The notes under the pieces are model-generated. The model worked only from the letters and a program-made list of their open reading frames with translations, was not told the DNA's origin and made no database searches. A stretch of 16,521 nt of DNA from Pelagophyceae sp. CCMP2097 (lineage: Eukaryota > Sar > Pelagophyceae), in contig MU657548.1 of assembly GCA_026770575.1 (NCBI GenBank), positions 16,206 through 32,726 on the forward strand. The letters run 5' to 3'. Below are positions 16,170 through 16,521 of the stretch, in pieces. Positions within the stretch are counted from its first letter, which is position 1. Each line of letters begins with the position of its first letter. The position numbers and the translations under genes are program-made.

Positions 16170-16521
16170 AGGTCGGAAGCGAGGTCGGCCGCGCCAAGAT
16201 CCAGAAGGGCATGGGTGAGCACACGCCCAAGGTCAAGGAGTACAGAAAGGACGTGAACGCGTGGCGCAAGGCCACTTTCGAGGGCCACACCGCCTTCAAA
16301 GCCGGCGTGGTCGGCTTAGCCAAGAGGAGGGTCTTTAAGTCCCAGATGCACCGCACCTGAACGCGCTCAACACGGAGTTTGCCGAGGTTTTCCTCGAAGC
16401 GTTCAAATCGAAAGCCGATCCGAAGTACATCGAGTCGCTGCAGCGCTTCCGCGTCATCCTCGCGTCCATTGCGAAGTTCTACAACGACTTCATCTTCGAG
16501 TACACCGTGAAGCTGGTCACG
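16170..16521 (+). pseudogene. GC-rich flanking gene fragment (host), partial, frame-broken
   Basis: On the plus strand a GC3-rich frame (with G-E-H-T-P-K-V-K-E-Y-R-K-D-V) runs to about 16345 and ends out of frame at TGA 16358-16360. From about 16350 a different frame (L-N-A-L-N-T-E-F-A-E-V-F) continues open to the window edge. The composition is lysine/alanine/glutamate-rich and looks helical. Continuation in a shifted frame suggests an indel, an intron or a broken gene. I cannot name it; its base composition differs sharply from the element. Confidence 0.4.

Noticed and set aside
16161..16288. N-terminal half of the minus-strand ORF 16001-16288
   Set aside because: It overlaps a plus-strand frame with more convincing codon bias; only the part below about 16160 looks coding on the minus strand.
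1..16521. CRISPR arrays, tRNA and rRNA genes
   Set aside because: The repeats present are direct tandem units without spacers, and no cloverleaf or rRNA-like segment was recognised by eye.

Overview
The window holds one almost complete AT-rich mobile element of about 15.6 kb, followed by about 0.9 kb of GC-rich DNA that looks like a different (host) genome. The element has long terminal inverted repeats (TIRs, about 1-432 and 15171-15612) and carries the core genes of a Polinton-like virus (PLV) or virophage-type virus: a double-jelly-roll major capsid protein, a penton-type minor capsid protein, an SF1 helicase fused to a palm-type polymerase, and the start of an FtsK/HerA-type packaging ATPase. 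The best reading is an endogenous PLV in the nuclear genome of a protist or alga; the host cannot be named from the sequence. The left flank is not in the window, because base 1 already lies in the repeat end.

Layout: left TIR with tandem repeats (1-432); AT-rich leader (433-689); a replication gene of about 3.5 kb read as polymerase, SF1 helicase and GIY-YIG nuclease (690-4218); small charged-protein genes (4282-4918); a second GIY-YIG/T5orf172-like nuclease (4942-5713); a small membrane protein (5729-5908); an ATPase-like chimeric ORF (5991-6577); a class 3 lipase on the minus strand (6586-7120); minor capsid protein (7177-8020); a small repeat ORF (8021-8203); major capsid protein (8259-9612); a very large fibre gene with coiled-coil, collagen-like and duplicated domains (9653-13212); a small ORF (13213-13401); then, on the minus strand, two unrecognised intact ORFs (13438-13704, 13800-14210) and a D12-class adenine-N6 methyltransferase (14259-15152) next to the right TIR. 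No integrase, tyrosine recombinase or capsid protease was recognised.

Almost every recognisable gene is broken. I count 12 in-frame stop codons inside otherwise continuous reading frames. All are TAA or TAG and none is TGA, and one replaces the expected Gln of a helicase motif. There are also roughly 20 frameshifts, about half of them in A/T homopolymers of 6-8 bases. Two explanations compete: a decaying endogenous virus in a standard-code host, or a virus of a host that reads TAA/TAG as Gln, seen through an assembly with homopolymer errors. Several genes seem to end naturally at TAA (MCP, GIY-YIG domain), which favours decay, but the question is open.

Together the genes describe a self-replicating, capsid-forming virus: polymerase-helicase for replication, TIRs as genome ends, ATPase for packaging, MCP and penton for the shell, fibre for attachment, lipase perhaps for crossing a membrane, and a methyltransferase perhaps for DNA modification.
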